Assembly (NCBI RefSeq): GCF_964340395.1 | Contig: NC_135551.1 | Coordinates: 1,362,001-1,426,000 of the forward strand | Source of the DNA: Glandiceps talaboti | Lineage: Eukaryota; Hemichordata; Enteropneusta; Spengelidae | Direction: 5' to 3' | DNA: 64,000 bases | In this document: positions 33,684 to 43,203 of the stretch, piece by piece | Layout of the letters: each line of letters starts with the position of its first letter | How positions within the stretch are numbered: the first letter of the stretch is position 1 | Program-made: the position numbers and the translations under genes | The notes under the pieces: generated by a model | Told to the model about the DNA's origin: nothing | Databases searched by the model: none | What the model saw: the letters and a program-made list of their open reading frames with translations, nothing else

Positions 33684-35301
33684 AAAAAAGGAAGACCAAC
33701 ATTTTAAAAGCTTATTTTCCCATGTTTGAAAAGTCATGATGTCAATTTATTTTCAGGTACCCCCCCCCTACAACCCATAACATTTTCTCAGGTACCCCCC
33801 CACACACACACACACACACTATCCATATATTTTCAAGTCCCCCCCCCCTAAAATCTCCCGAAACCCCCCCCCCCCCAAACAAGTTTTTGTGAAAGCAGCC
33901 TAAATAGGGGATTTTCCCTACATCTACATATCTGATTTACTCTATATATCTGATTTACCCTACATATCTGATTTACCCTACATATCTGATTTACCCTTCA
34001 TATCTAATTTACACTAAATATAGGATTTACCCTACATATAGGATTTACCCTATATGTCTAATTAACCTACATATATGATTTACCCTACATAACTGAATCC
34101 TACATATAGGATTTACTCTACATATCTCATTTACCCTGTATATAGGATTTACTCAACATATTGGATTCATCCAACATATAGAATATTACTCAATTTATCT
34201 GATTTACCCTACAAATCTGATCTACATAACTGATTTTACTCTACATAACTGATTTACTCTACATATCTGATATACTCTACATTTCTGATTTACCCTACAT
34301 ATCAGATTTACCCTACATAACTGATTTACTCTACATATCTGATATACTTTACATTTCTGATTTACTCTACATATCGGATTTACCCTAAAAAGAGGATTTT
34401 TCCCACATATAGGATTTATCATACATATCTGATTTACTCTCCATATCTGATTTAACATATATATTTATAGGATTATCCCAACATATTTGATTTACTCTAC
34501 ATATTTGATTTACTCTATATATCGGATTTACCCTACATATCTGATTTACCCTACACATCTGATTTACCCTACATATCTGATTTACCCTACATATAGGATT
34601 TACTCTACATATCTAATTTACTCTACATATTTGATTTACTCTATATATCGGATTTACCCTACACATCTGATTTACCCTACACATCTGATTTACCCTACAT
34701 ATCTGATTTACCCTACATATAGGATTTACTCTACATATCTAATTTACTCTACATATTTGATTTACTCTATATATCTGATTTACCCTACACATCTGATTTA
34801 CCCTATATATAGGATTTACTCTACATATCTGATTTACTCTACGTATAGGATTTACCCTACATATCTGATTTTCCCCACATATAGTATTTATCTCACATAT
34901 GTGATTTACTCTACATATCAGATTTAACATATATATAGGATTTTCATTTATATAGGATTTACCCTAAATACCTGATTTACTCTTCACATCTGATTTACCC
35001 TACAGATCTGACTTACTCCACATATCTGATTTACCATACATATAGAATTTCCCCTAATTTTATGATTTTCCCTACATATAGGATTTTCCCTACATATAGG
35101 ATTTACTCTACATATCTGATTTACCCTCCATATCTAATTTACCCTACATATTGGATTTACTCTGCACATTAGATTTATCCAACATATAGAATATTACTCT
35201 TCATATATGATTTACACTACAAATAGGACATATCCTACATATCTGATTTACCCTAATATAGGACTTAGCCTTCATACCTTATTTAATCTACATATCCGAT
35301 T

Positions 35302-35309
<8 letters not shown>

Positions 35310-35380
<71 letters not shown>
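35310..35380. repeat. (TA)n abutting the left end of the PLE
   Basis: TA dinucleotide running directly into the left inverted arm of the Penelope-like element. Confidence 0.97.
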
Positions 35381-35385
<5 letters not shown>

Positions 35386-35424
35386 CTATTAAAAATAGTA
35401 CAGTATCAAGTAAGATACACAGGA

Positions 35425-35466
35425 GCCGTTACACAGTGTTTCATGCTTACGCAATCATCGGACGAC
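35425..35466 (-). ncRNA. hammerhead ribozyme in the left inverted arm
   Basis: Exact inverse of the motif at 37169-37210: GTCGT (35466-35462), CCGATGA (35461-35455), stem II with GTAA loop, GAAA, stem III ACA/TGT and the closing ACGGC (35429-35425). It points away from the element. Confidence 0.65.
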
Positions 35467-35761
35467 TAACGGTACAGTCAGTGATGTTCTACTATAAAAG
35501 TTCAAAAATTCTAAGGTTCCATTTCACGTGATATGGGCGCCACAGTGGAAGTTGGTCAGTACATATCTATTTTGACACTTTGAGATTAATTCTGATCGTT
35601 TGTTTAATAAATTGGATTTGTCAGCGTAGATGATACATAGTTTAAGTGGAGGAATTGGTTACCGATGTTTGATTTTACCGTTTTACTATAAGGTGGATTA
35701 AACCAGATGATATTTCTTTGTCTATTTTTCCTCTTTACTTTATCAACACTTTTATTGACAT

Positions 35762-37111
35762 ATGCCAGAGCTGCTTACGAAATCAATAACATTCGGTAAG
35801 CAGCATACAGAAATTTCAGATCAGGAAATCGAAATAATCATGCACGCAAGAAAGTCACTGCTGTTTGACAACAATATCCCATGGACCAAAAGGGACAATA
35901 AGGATATGTTTGATGTAACAATGGGTAGCTATGATGGCGCTGAGGTGTGTGAATTAGTTGGCCTCTATATGCTTAATACTCTTGCCAAGAAATACCATAA
36001 AGAGGACATTGGGCTGTACAGGGATGACGGCCTGGCTGCCTTCAAAAATACATCAGCAAGGAAGGCCGAATGCATGAAGAAAGATATCATCAAGATATTC
36101 CATGAAGCTGGCTTGAAGATAACTATAGAGTCCAACTTGAAAATTGTCAACTATCTCGACATTACATTGAACCTCACCAACGGAAAGTTCTACCCATATA
36201 GGAAACCAAATGACCACCCAGCATACGTTCATTCTAGATCAAACCACCCGCCATCAATCATCAAACATCTTCCAGCGGCAATAAGTAAAAGGCTTTCTGA
36301 CATTTCCTATGATGAAAGTGTGTTTAACTCCGCAGCCCCAGTCTACGCAGAAGTACTCAAAAACAGCGGATATAAAGATGGCATGGCATATGTCAATAAA
36401 AGTGTTGATAAAGTAAAGAGGAAAAATAGACAAAGAAATATCATCTGGTTTAATCCATCTTATAGTAAAACGGTAAAATCAAACATCGGTAACCAATTCC
36501 TCCACTTAATTGACAAGCACTTCCCTAGAGGTTCGAAACTGCACAAAATATTTCACAGAGGCAACGTCAAAGTGAGCTATAGCTGCATGGGGAACATGGC
36601 ATCCATTGTTAAAGCACACAATAAAAAGATAATGGAACCAGAGAAAAAAGCAGTGAGTGTAGCCTGCAACTGCCGAGTTAAGGACATGTGCCCCCTTGGA
36701 GGAAAATGCCTATCCAGTAATATCGTGTACAGTGCCAATGTTAAGACCAACGATAGCAACAAGCAATACATTGGTTTAACGGATAACAGTTTCAAACTCC
36801 GACATGCCAACCACAAACAATCCATCACCAATGAGAAATACCAATGCTGTACTGAGCTATCAAAACATATCTGGAACTTGAAAAGAAAAGGTCAAGGTCG
36901 AGAGTATACCATCGACTGGTCTGTCATCACACGCGCACCATCCTATTCTAATGTTTCAAAGCGATGTGATCTCTGTCTGGCAGAAAAACTATGTATCATC
37001 TACGCTGACAAATCCAATTTATTAAACAAACGATCAGAATTAATCTCAAAGTGCCGACATCAAAATAGATATGTACTGACCAACTTCCACTGTGGCGCCC
37101 ATATCACGTGA
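35762..37111 (+). CDS. Penelope-like RT (C-terminal half) plus GIY-YIG endonuclease, 5'-truncated
   Basis: 449 residues without a stop. Residues 1-60 include the linker before the palm ([19 protein letters not shown]). YRDD at 86-89 in [11 protein letters not shown] is the catalytic Asp pair of motif [19 protein letters not shown] and YPYRKPND follow as palm and thumb. A Cys-rich linker [15 protein letters not shown] starts near residue 300. GIY-YIG features come next: IVYSA near 321, YIGLT near 336, R-x2-H-x2-H downstream, and [12 protein letters not shown] near 402. The fingers of the RT (motifs 1-B) are missing, because the ATG lies at the junction with the inverted segment. The protein could not prime and copy by itself, but the endonuclease half looks complete. 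The last seven codons fall in the terminal repeat. Confidence 0.85.
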   Translation: MPELLTKSITFGKQHTEISDQEIEIIMHARKSLLFDNNIPWTKRDNKDMFDVTMGSYDGAEVCELVGLYMLNTLAKKYHKEDIGLYRDDGLAAFKNTSARKAECMKKDIIKIFHEAGLKITIESNLKIVNYLDITLNLTNGKFYPYRKPNDHPAYVHSRSNHPPSIIKHLPAAISKRLSDISYDESVFNSAAPVYAEVLKNSGYKDGMAYVNKSVDKVKRKNRQRNIIWFNPSYSKTVKSNIGNQFLHLIDKHFPRGSKLHKIFHRGNVKVSYSCMGNMASIVKAHNKKIMEPEKKAVSVACNCRVKDMCPLGGKCLSSNIVYSANVKTNDSNKQYIGLTDNSFKLRHANHKQSITNEKYQCCTELSKHIWNLKRKGQGREYTIDWSVITRAPSYSNVSKRCDLCLAEKLCIIYADKSNLLNKRSELISKCRHQNRYVLTNFHCGAHIT

Positions 37112-37168
37112 AATGGAACCTTAGAATTTTTGAACTTTTATAGTAGAACATCACTGACTGTACCGTTA

Positions 37169-37210
37169 GTCGTCCGATGATTGCGTAAGCATGAAACACT
37201 GTGTAACGGC
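37169..37210 (+). ncRNA. hammerhead ribozyme at the PLE 3' end
   Basis: Stem I GTCGT (37169-37173) with ACGGC (37206-37210, one G-U pair). Core CCGATGA (37174-37180) has U4 changed to C. Stem II is TGC/GCA with a GTAA loop, GAAA is at 37193-37196, stem III ACA/TGT closes a CTG loop, and H17 is A37205. Apart from the U4C change the fold is complete. Hammerheads in the terminal repeats of Penelope-like elements are an established feature of the group. Confidence 0.7.
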
Positions 37211-37317
37211 TCCTGTGTATCTTACTTGATACTGTACTATTTTTAATAGTTATACCGCTCTACATGTATATGTATTGAGCACTGTTTGCTCCAGTATAGA
37301 CATATTGTATATGTTGA

Positions 37318-37411
<94 letters not shown>
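37318..37411. repeat. (TA)n right of the PLE
   Basis: TA dinucleotide between the PLE flank and the next block of 18-bp units. Confidence 0.97.
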
Positions 37412-37414
<3 letters not shown>

Positions 37415-38095
37415 TTACCCTACATATGGCATTTACTCTACATATAGGAGAAACCCTACATATCTGATTTACCCTTCATACAAGATTTACTCTACATATC
37501 TGATTTACTCTACATATCTCACTTACTCTACATATCTGATTTACCCTACATATCTAATTTACCCTACATATCTAATATACCCTACATATAGGATTTACTC
37601 TATATATCTCATTTACCCTACATATTGAATTTACTCTACATATAGGATTTATCCTAAATATATGATTTATCCTATATATCTGATTTACCCTACATATAAG
37701 ATTTTTACTACATATGGAATTTGCTCTACATATAGGATTTACCCTATATGTCTAATTTACCTTACAAATATGATTTACCCTATATATAGGATTTACTGTG
37801 CATATCTGAATCCTACATGTAGGATTTACTCTCATATCTCATTTACCCTACATATTGGATTTACTCTACATATTGGATTCATCCAACATATAGAATATTA
37901 CTCTATATATCTGATTTACCCTATATATAGTATTTACCCTACATATCAGATTTACCCTACATAACTGATTTACTCTACATATCTGATATACTTTACATTT
38001 CTGATTTACTATACATATTGAAATTACCCTAAATAGAGGTTTTTCCCTCCATATAGGATTTATCCTACATACCTCATTTACTCTACATATCTGAT

Positions 38096-38142
<47 letters not shown>

Positions 38143-38320
38143 TTTATTTGCCATGTGCCAAAAATAGCATTGGAAATTGATTTTTCACACGAGCTCATAA
38201 AAGAAACAAATCGGGAATAAAACTGACAATAAAATAAGAAAGACACAACAGACAATAAAAAACACACACGGTACTAAAAAACAATATAAGACAAGTTGTT
38301 ATAAAACAGGCAGTAGATGA

Positions 38321-39757
38321 CTATGTACGGTTTAAAATACGGATAGCAGATGGATAAAAACTCTTCCTAAAACGTTCTGTTCTTGTTCTGATGGCCCTAT
38401 ACCGCTTACCAGAGGGTAAAAGTTTAAATAAATCATATGCTGGGTGGCTAAAATCCTGGATGATGGCTTTTGCTTTGTGCATGGTGCGTGTCTGATAGAT
38501 TGAATGTAATGATGGCAATTCTGTACCGATGATTCTTTGTGCTGTACGCACAACCCGCTCAAGTGAATTCAATTCATCCTTGGTTATATTATTGAACCAG
38601 ACTGTGATAGCATATGTTAAAATACTCTCTATAACACTACGATAAAAGTTGACTAGAATGGAATTACTCATACCAATTTTCTTCAAACGCCTCAGAAAAT
38701 ATAGACGCTGTTGTGCTTTCTTTACCAGGTAATCGGTATTAGTTTGCCAAGACAAACAATTTGAAAGTTGAATACCTAGAAACTTAAATACAGAAACAAT
38801 TTCAACTGTTCTATCATTGATGCTAATCGGTGAATGAGCCATATTGCCCTTCCTAAAATCGACGATTACTTCTTTTGTTTTGTTTACATTCAGTTCAAGA
38901 TTGTTGACACTACACCAATTTGCCAAATTTGCAATTTCACTCCTATATGCAGACTCGTCATTATCAGTTATTAAACCTATGGCTGTGGTGTCATCGGCAA
39001 ACTTTACAAGCACGTTTTCATCATACAAGGGAGTACAGTCATGGGTGAAAAGGGAGTACAGTAAAGGACTTAAGACACAACCTTGAGGAGCACCTGTATT
39101 AAGAACTAATTTCGAAGAAACACGGCTATTAATTTTAACAATCTGTGGCCTATCATAGAGAAAACTTAAGACCCACCTACACATGGATTGGCTAATTCCA
39201 AGGTCAGAGAGTTTCATTACTAACTTGGATGGAATAATAGTGTTAAACGCAGAGCTGAAATCTACAAAGAGCATTCGAGCATATGAATTTCGTTTATCTA
39301 GATGAGTTAATACTGCATGAAGTGCAATTGATACAGCATCTTCTACAGAGCGATTGGCACGGTATGCAAACTGATATGGGTCGATAGACTTTGGTAAAAT
39401 AGACTTAATATGGTGCAAAACTAAGCGTTCGAAGCATTTCATGATGACAGGTGTAAGTGCAACCGGCCTATAATCGTTCAAACACTTGACTGGGAATTTC
39501 TTCGGTACGGGGATTATTGTTGATATCTTGAAACAGGATGGTACGACACACTGCGAAAGTGATATATTAAATATGTCCGAAAATACACTCGACAGTTGTT
39601 CAGCGCAATGATGGAGGGCTCGAGATGGGATGTTGTCCGGACCTGCTGCTTTGTGTACATTTACACTCGCAAAACACTTGCGTACATCAGACCCGAGGAT
39701 AGTAAATGGGGTGTCGTTGTTGTCATGATCAAGGCATAAGGGGGGATCTAAGTTCAC
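38321..39757 (-). CDS. LINE reverse transcriptase (ORF2, C-terminal part)
   Basis: 478 residues. KCFASVNVHKAAGPDNIPSR (27-46) is the RT entry motif. Further RT motifs are YRPVALTPVIMKCFERLV (96-113), FVDFSSAFNTI (164-174), GAPQGCVLSPLLYSLFTHDC (222-241) and the catalytic FADDTTAIGL (253-262), then NKTKEVIVDFR and FKFLGIQLS. The C-terminal region (QRIIGTELPSLHSIY, HPAYDLFKLLPSGKRYRAIR) is typical of CR1/L2/Rex1-like ORF2. All catalytic residues are present. The frame extends upstream of the first ATG, where it belongs to the same polyprotein as the endonuclease ORF, so this ATG is not a natural start. Confidence 0.9.
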   Translation of the reverse strand: MNLDPPLCLDHDNNDTPFTILGSDVRKCFASVNVHKAAGPDNIPSRALHHCAEQLSSVFSDIFNISLSQCVVPSCFKISTIIPVPKKFPVKCLNDYRPVALTPVIMKCFERLVLHHIKSILPKSIDPYQFAYRANRSVEDAVSIALHAVLTHLDKRNSYARMLFVDFSSAFNTIIPSKLVMKLSDLGISQSMCRWVLSFLYDRPQIVKINSRVSSKLVLNTGAPQGCVLSPLLYSLFTHDCTPLYDENVLVKFADDTTAIGLITDNDESAYRSEIANLANWCSVNNLELNVNKTKEVIVDFRKGNMAHSPISINDRTVEIVSVFKFLGIQLSNCLSWQTNTDYLVKKAQQRLYFLRRLKKIGMSNSILVNFYRSVIESILTYAITVWFNNITKDELNSLERVVRTAQRIIGTELPSLHSIYQTRTMHKAKAIIQDFSHPAYDLFKLLPSGKRYRAIRTRTERFRKSFYPSAIRILNRT

Positions 39758-39816
39758 CTTGTCGAAACGAGCATAGAAGTCATTTAAACGATCAGGAAGA
39801 CTTGTATCGGTGTCAA

Positions 39817-41238
39817 CTATTGCATTTCGTTTGCTTCTATACGATGTAACTGCTTCCAGTCCTTTCCATAACCGTCGCGAGTCATTTTCTTTGAGCTGAT
39901 TTTCCAGTTTTTCCCGATATTTTGTCGTTTAGCAGATCGAATTGCTTTGTTCAGTTCATATTTTGACTTCTTGTAAGCAGCAGCATCGTTTGCCTTGAAT
40001 GCATCGGACTTTGCCTTACGTTTTACGCGAATATTGCTGTTGAACCATGGTTTCTGATTGGGATAGCTACGTACACATTTCGTTGGAATGCACGAATCTA
40101 TACAGAACTTGACGTAATCTGTCACCACATCCGTATATTCGTTGAGATCTGAAGATGATTCCTTGAATACTGACCAATCAGTGGACTCCAGACAGCCTTG
40201 GAGATTCATAATTGAATCATCAGACCAGCACTGGACAGATCTTGTTGTTGGTTTTGCAGACTTCAGTTTTTGTTTATATGCAGGTACAAGAAATATTGAG
40301 GAGTGGTCTGATTTACCATAGTGAGGATGAGGCAGAGAACGGTATGCGCCTTTGATGGTTGAAAAACAATGATCAAGAATCTTCTGGCCTCGAGTTGGAC
40401 AGGTGACGTATTGATAAAACTTTGGCAACACCTTCTTGAGGTTTGTATGATTGAAGTCACCGGTAATTATTGGCAGTGCGTCGGGATAGGAATTTTCACA
40501 CCCGGTGACGATGCTTGACAGTTCATTCAGGGCAATCGAAGCATTTGCATTTGGATGTATGTAAACGGATGACAAAACAACACCTGAGAATTCGCGCGGT
40601 AAAAAGTATGGCCGGCACTTGATTGTCAAACACTCTAAATCAGGAGAACAAAATCGCGAAATTATCTCTACATCCGAACACCAAGAATTGTTGATTAAAA
40701 AGCAAACACCACCTCCTTTCGCTTTCTTCGTAATTTCCTTAGATCTATCCATTCTATAGATTGAGAAGCCTTCAGGACTAAGGGCACTGTCCGGGATGTC
40801 TGCATCTAACCATGTTTCCGTGAAACAAAGTACACAACAATCTCTCATATCCCGTTGGTTTTTGATACGACAAAAAAGTTCATCCCGTTTGTTGTCGATA
40901 GATTGCAAGTTTGCAAGGTGAATGCTAGGAAGAGGGGGTCTCGCTGAACGTTGACGAAGTTTCGCCAGAACGCCACCCCTTTCCCCCCGTTTGCGTTTAC
41001 GTCTACCGATGACTCCATCAGGTGTGTTATGGTTCTCACTGTTCGGTGGAGCACAAAACGAAAAGTCGCAGGAATGACGGCTAGGTTGAAGTTTAAGCTC
41101 ACCTATTCTGTTCCTGACATCTAGGAGTTGTTCACGATCATAGACGAAGAATGTAGAAACATCAGACAAGAGTACAAGGATAAAAACGGCAAAAAAGACG
41201 AGAGCTAGACGTGAACTGTCGCCATGTAACGGCGCCAT
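39817..41238 (-). CDS. LINE apurinic-type endonuclease (ORF2, N-terminal part)
   Basis: 473 residues. After a hydrophobic N-terminal stretch (LALVFFAVFILVLLSDVSTF, 11-30) and a basic linker (GRRKRKRGERGG), the APE-like endonuclease runs from SIHLANLQSI (about 104) through FTETWLD, GGGVCFLIN, SSVYIHPNA, ITGDFNH and the terminal SDHSSIFLVP motif. E of TETW, D and N of GDFN and the final DH are the expected metal and catalytic residues. The last about 35 residues (from about 39925 on) are out of frame: one base appears lost in a short A-run, after which the neighbouring frame continues through basic linker sequence into the RT. The signal-like N-terminus is unusual for a LINE. Confidence 0.85.
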   Translation of the reverse strand: MAPLHGDSSRLALVFFAVFILVLLSDVSTFFVYDREQLLDVRNRIGELKLQPSRHSCDFSFCAPPNSENHNTPDGVIGRRKRKRGERGGVLAKLRQRSARPPLPSIHLANLQSIDNKRDELFCRIKNQRDMRDCCVLCFTETWLDADIPDSALSPEGFSIYRMDRSKEITKKAKGGGVCFLINNSWCSDVEIISRFCSPDLECLTIKCRPYFLPREFSGVVLSSVYIHPNANASIALNELSSIVTGCENSYPDALPIITGDFNHTNLKKVLPKFYQYVTCPTRGQKILDHCFSTIKGAYRSLPHPHYGKSDHSSIFLVPAYKQKLKSAKPTTRSVQCWSDDSIMNLQGCLESTDWSVFKESSSDLNEYTDVVTDYVKFCIDSCIPTKCVRSYPNQKPWFNSNIRVKRKAKSDAFKANDAAAYKKSKYELNKAIRSAKRQNIGKNWKISSKKMTRDGYGKDWKQLHRIEANEMQ

Positions 41239-41855
41239 TGTTCTGATTTACCATATATATCGGATTTCCCTACATATAGGATTGACCCTATATATCCAAT
41301 TTACTCTATATATCTGATTTACCCTACATATCTAATTTACCCTACATGTAGGATTTACTCTACATATCTGATTTACACTACATATCTGATTTACTCTACA
41401 TATCTTATTTACCCTATATATCTGATTTACTCTATATTTAGGATTTACCCTACATATAGGATTTACCCTACATATAGGATTTACCCTACATATAGGATTT
41501 ACCCTACATATCTGATTTTCTCTACATATAGGATTTACACTACATATAGGATTTACTCTACGTATAGGATTTACCCAGCATATATGATTTACCCTATATA
41601 TCTAATTTACTCTACATATCTCATTTACTCTACAGATCTGATTTACCCTACTTATAGGATTTACTCTATGTAACGGATTTACCCTACATATAGGATTTGC
41701 TCTATGTATATGAATTACGCTATATGCAGGTTTTAACCTATATATCTGATTTATCCTAGATATAGGATTTACCATACATATCTGATATACCCTAGATATC
41801 TGATTTACCCTAAACATCTTATTTACCCTACATATATGATTTATTTTTCATATAG

Positions 41856-42611
41856 ATTTTTCATGAGAAGGTGGACAATAAAAATATTGTTGAAAATAAT
41901 ATACTTGAACCTAGCATTGGCAAAAAAAAAATCAATGGGAAGTTATAATCATTATCAAATTCATTTGAGTCACAAAGAACACAAGTATCGACTCAGTCAC
42001 TTTGTCATTTTCCTGTTTTAATTTTAATCCATACTGGCGTGAAGAGCATCTAAAATGTGCCAACATTCTTCAATGACTAATAATAATGATAATAACTGAT
42101 GTTACGTAGAGCTTGAGTATTGGCACTGATGTATTCGAAGTAGTTTATTTTGTACTCTGAATTCATTAACATACAACTGTGTAGACGTCCACCTGGATGC
42201 GCTATTATTATAATGACTCGAGAGACGTTAGATCTTTTGATTGGTCGAGAGAGTGTATTAATATTGGGACAATGATAAACAAATTAGAGAGAACAACGTA
42301 TTATGTTAGTGTAAAAGGTGGGAGTCACACTTCGCCAGACAACGGCGCGGTGGTGCAAGGTCGCAGTGACGCTTGGTCGACGTGGAATGGTGCGTCGGTG
42401 TTCAGCTTTCCACGTGTATACATGCTCTTCGTCGGAACTCAATGTGCGTTGTTCACCTGTATAAAATGTCCACATCCACCTTTGAAGTAAGTGTGAGATA
42501 ACTACTACCTACTGGCAACGAGAAGTTTCCATGTTGGATGTATAGCTATCAAAGGTAAAGGCTTTTATGTGAAAAACAGTGCATATTGAGAATAGCGAAC
42601 TTTAACATTCG
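41856..42611 (+). repeat. direct repeat D, copy 1
   Basis: Matches 45861-46516 from 'ttttcatgagaaggtggaca' to 'gaatagcgaactttaacatt'. It has a 118-base segment (about 42333-42430) lacking in copy 2; short 'cttcg' repeats at its borders suggest loss from copy 2 by slippage. Contains short frames only. Family unknown. Confidence 0.75.
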
Positions 42612-42614
42612 TAA

Positions 42615-43202
42615 GGGAGTGTCCAGATCTTACTTCCAGTGGGGCCCAGGAGGATTTCCCCTTTTCCTTGTGTATTTTTTCATGCCCCCCCCCCCACAAT
42701 GAGCATAAATTACCAAAACAGTGAAAATTAAAAAAGAGAAAAATCAGACATAGTATCCACTTAGATAGTAGGAACATCAGAATTTAGATTTAGAAAACTG
42801 GCTGGAAAAAATAATGAAATTAAAATTAATATCATGGACATGAATGAAACAGATAGTGACTGAGACTGAAAGTGATACTTCTGTAATGCATGATCTAGGC
42901 AGTGATGGAGACAATTGTGATACTGATAGCTCAGAAAATTCATGTACTGATGATAACACTGATAGTGATTGTGATGAAACAAGTCTTGCACATCCTCACG
43001 GACACGTTACTTTGAGAAGTGCAAGAATTAATATTGCAGTTGATTTATGTTGAATTAAATAATCATGATTTTTTTCCATTACCCCCCTAGAAACTTGTGA
43101 ATTTTTTGTTTAGCCCCCCCCCCAATTCTTCCTGAGAAAAATTGATGCTCCCCCTCCCCGAAAATCCCCCGGGCCCCCTGGAAGTAAAATCTGGGCGCTC
43201 CC
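42615..43202 (+). mobile_element. 588-bp TIR element with poly-C tracts and TAA duplication
   Basis: GGGAGTGTCCAGATCTTACT at the left matches the inverted right end GGGAGCGCCCAGATTTTACT, both running on into TTCCAG and G-rich sequence. TAA flanks both sides (42612-42614 and 43203-43205). It contains C-runs near each end and one acidic ORF. The TWA duplication again suits PIF/Harbinger. The left end is repeated in decayed form after repeat D copy 2 (46513-46580). Confidence 0.75.
42844..43053 (+). pseudogene. acidic C-terminal remnant of a transposon protein
   Basis: 69 residues: VTETESDTSVMHDLGSDGDN and DTDSSENSCTDDNTDSDCDE, then HPHGHVTLRSARINIAV. The plan, a long Asp/Ser run followed by a short basic tail, is that of the acidic part of the remnant at 32463-32790, although the tail here has diverged. 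It probably derives from the 3' end of the autonomous element's gene. It could also be a fortuitous GAT-rich frame. Confidence 0.4.
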
Positions 43203-43203
43203 T

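Larger units (their letters stand above)
31568..33900 (-). mobile_element. 2.3-kb TIR transposon with poly-G ends and TAA duplication
   Basis: The left end GGCTGCTTTCACAAAAACTT, a G-run and TCGGGAGATTTT is repeated inverted at the right end (33850-33900), giving TIRs of about 50 bp. TAA lies on both sides (31565-31567 and 33901-33903) and interrupts the minisatellite unit, so the ends are exact. TWA duplication and GGC ends suit PIF/Harbinger. Inside are CAAGTACCCC repeats near both ends, a (TTG)n at 33649-33681 and remains of a minus-strand gene (32463-32790). No transposase DDE domain is visible. Confidence 0.85.
35381..37254 (+). mobile_element. Penelope-like element with inverted 3' segment at its 5' end
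   Basis: The right end (37087-37254) recurs inverted at 35381-35549. The match continues inward: 35550-35640 is the inverse of 36990-37086, and 35641-35763 is the inverse of 36387-36510, so about 476 bases are deleted from the inverted copy. The plus-strand ORF begins at the junction. The element is thus a 5'-truncated PLE carrying an internally deleted, inverted copy of its own 3' half, a configuration known for PLE insertions. Both arms end in a hammerhead motif; (TA)n lies directly at the left and 64 bases away at the right. Confidence 0.85.
38099..41240 (-). mobile_element. nearly intact CR1/L2/Rex1-like LINE inserted in the minisatellite
   Basis: The minus strand runs from ATG at 41238, two bases inside the minisatellite boundary, through endonuclease and reverse transcriptase to a short 3' UTR ending 'ggcaaataaagttattatt' and an (ATT)n tail (38099-38141). 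A single frame change near 39925 separates the two ORFs. Simple-repeat tails rather than poly-A are usual for the CR1/L2 group. Because the start codon is at the junction, any 5' UTR is missing. A target duplication cannot be told from the repetitive target. Confidence 0.85.

Noticed and set aside
34487-34927. 146-residue (YLIYPT)n repeat protein
   Set aside because: The 18-bp minisatellite is a multiple of three and stop-free in this frame; the array is interrupted and variable, with no start context or flanking exon signal.
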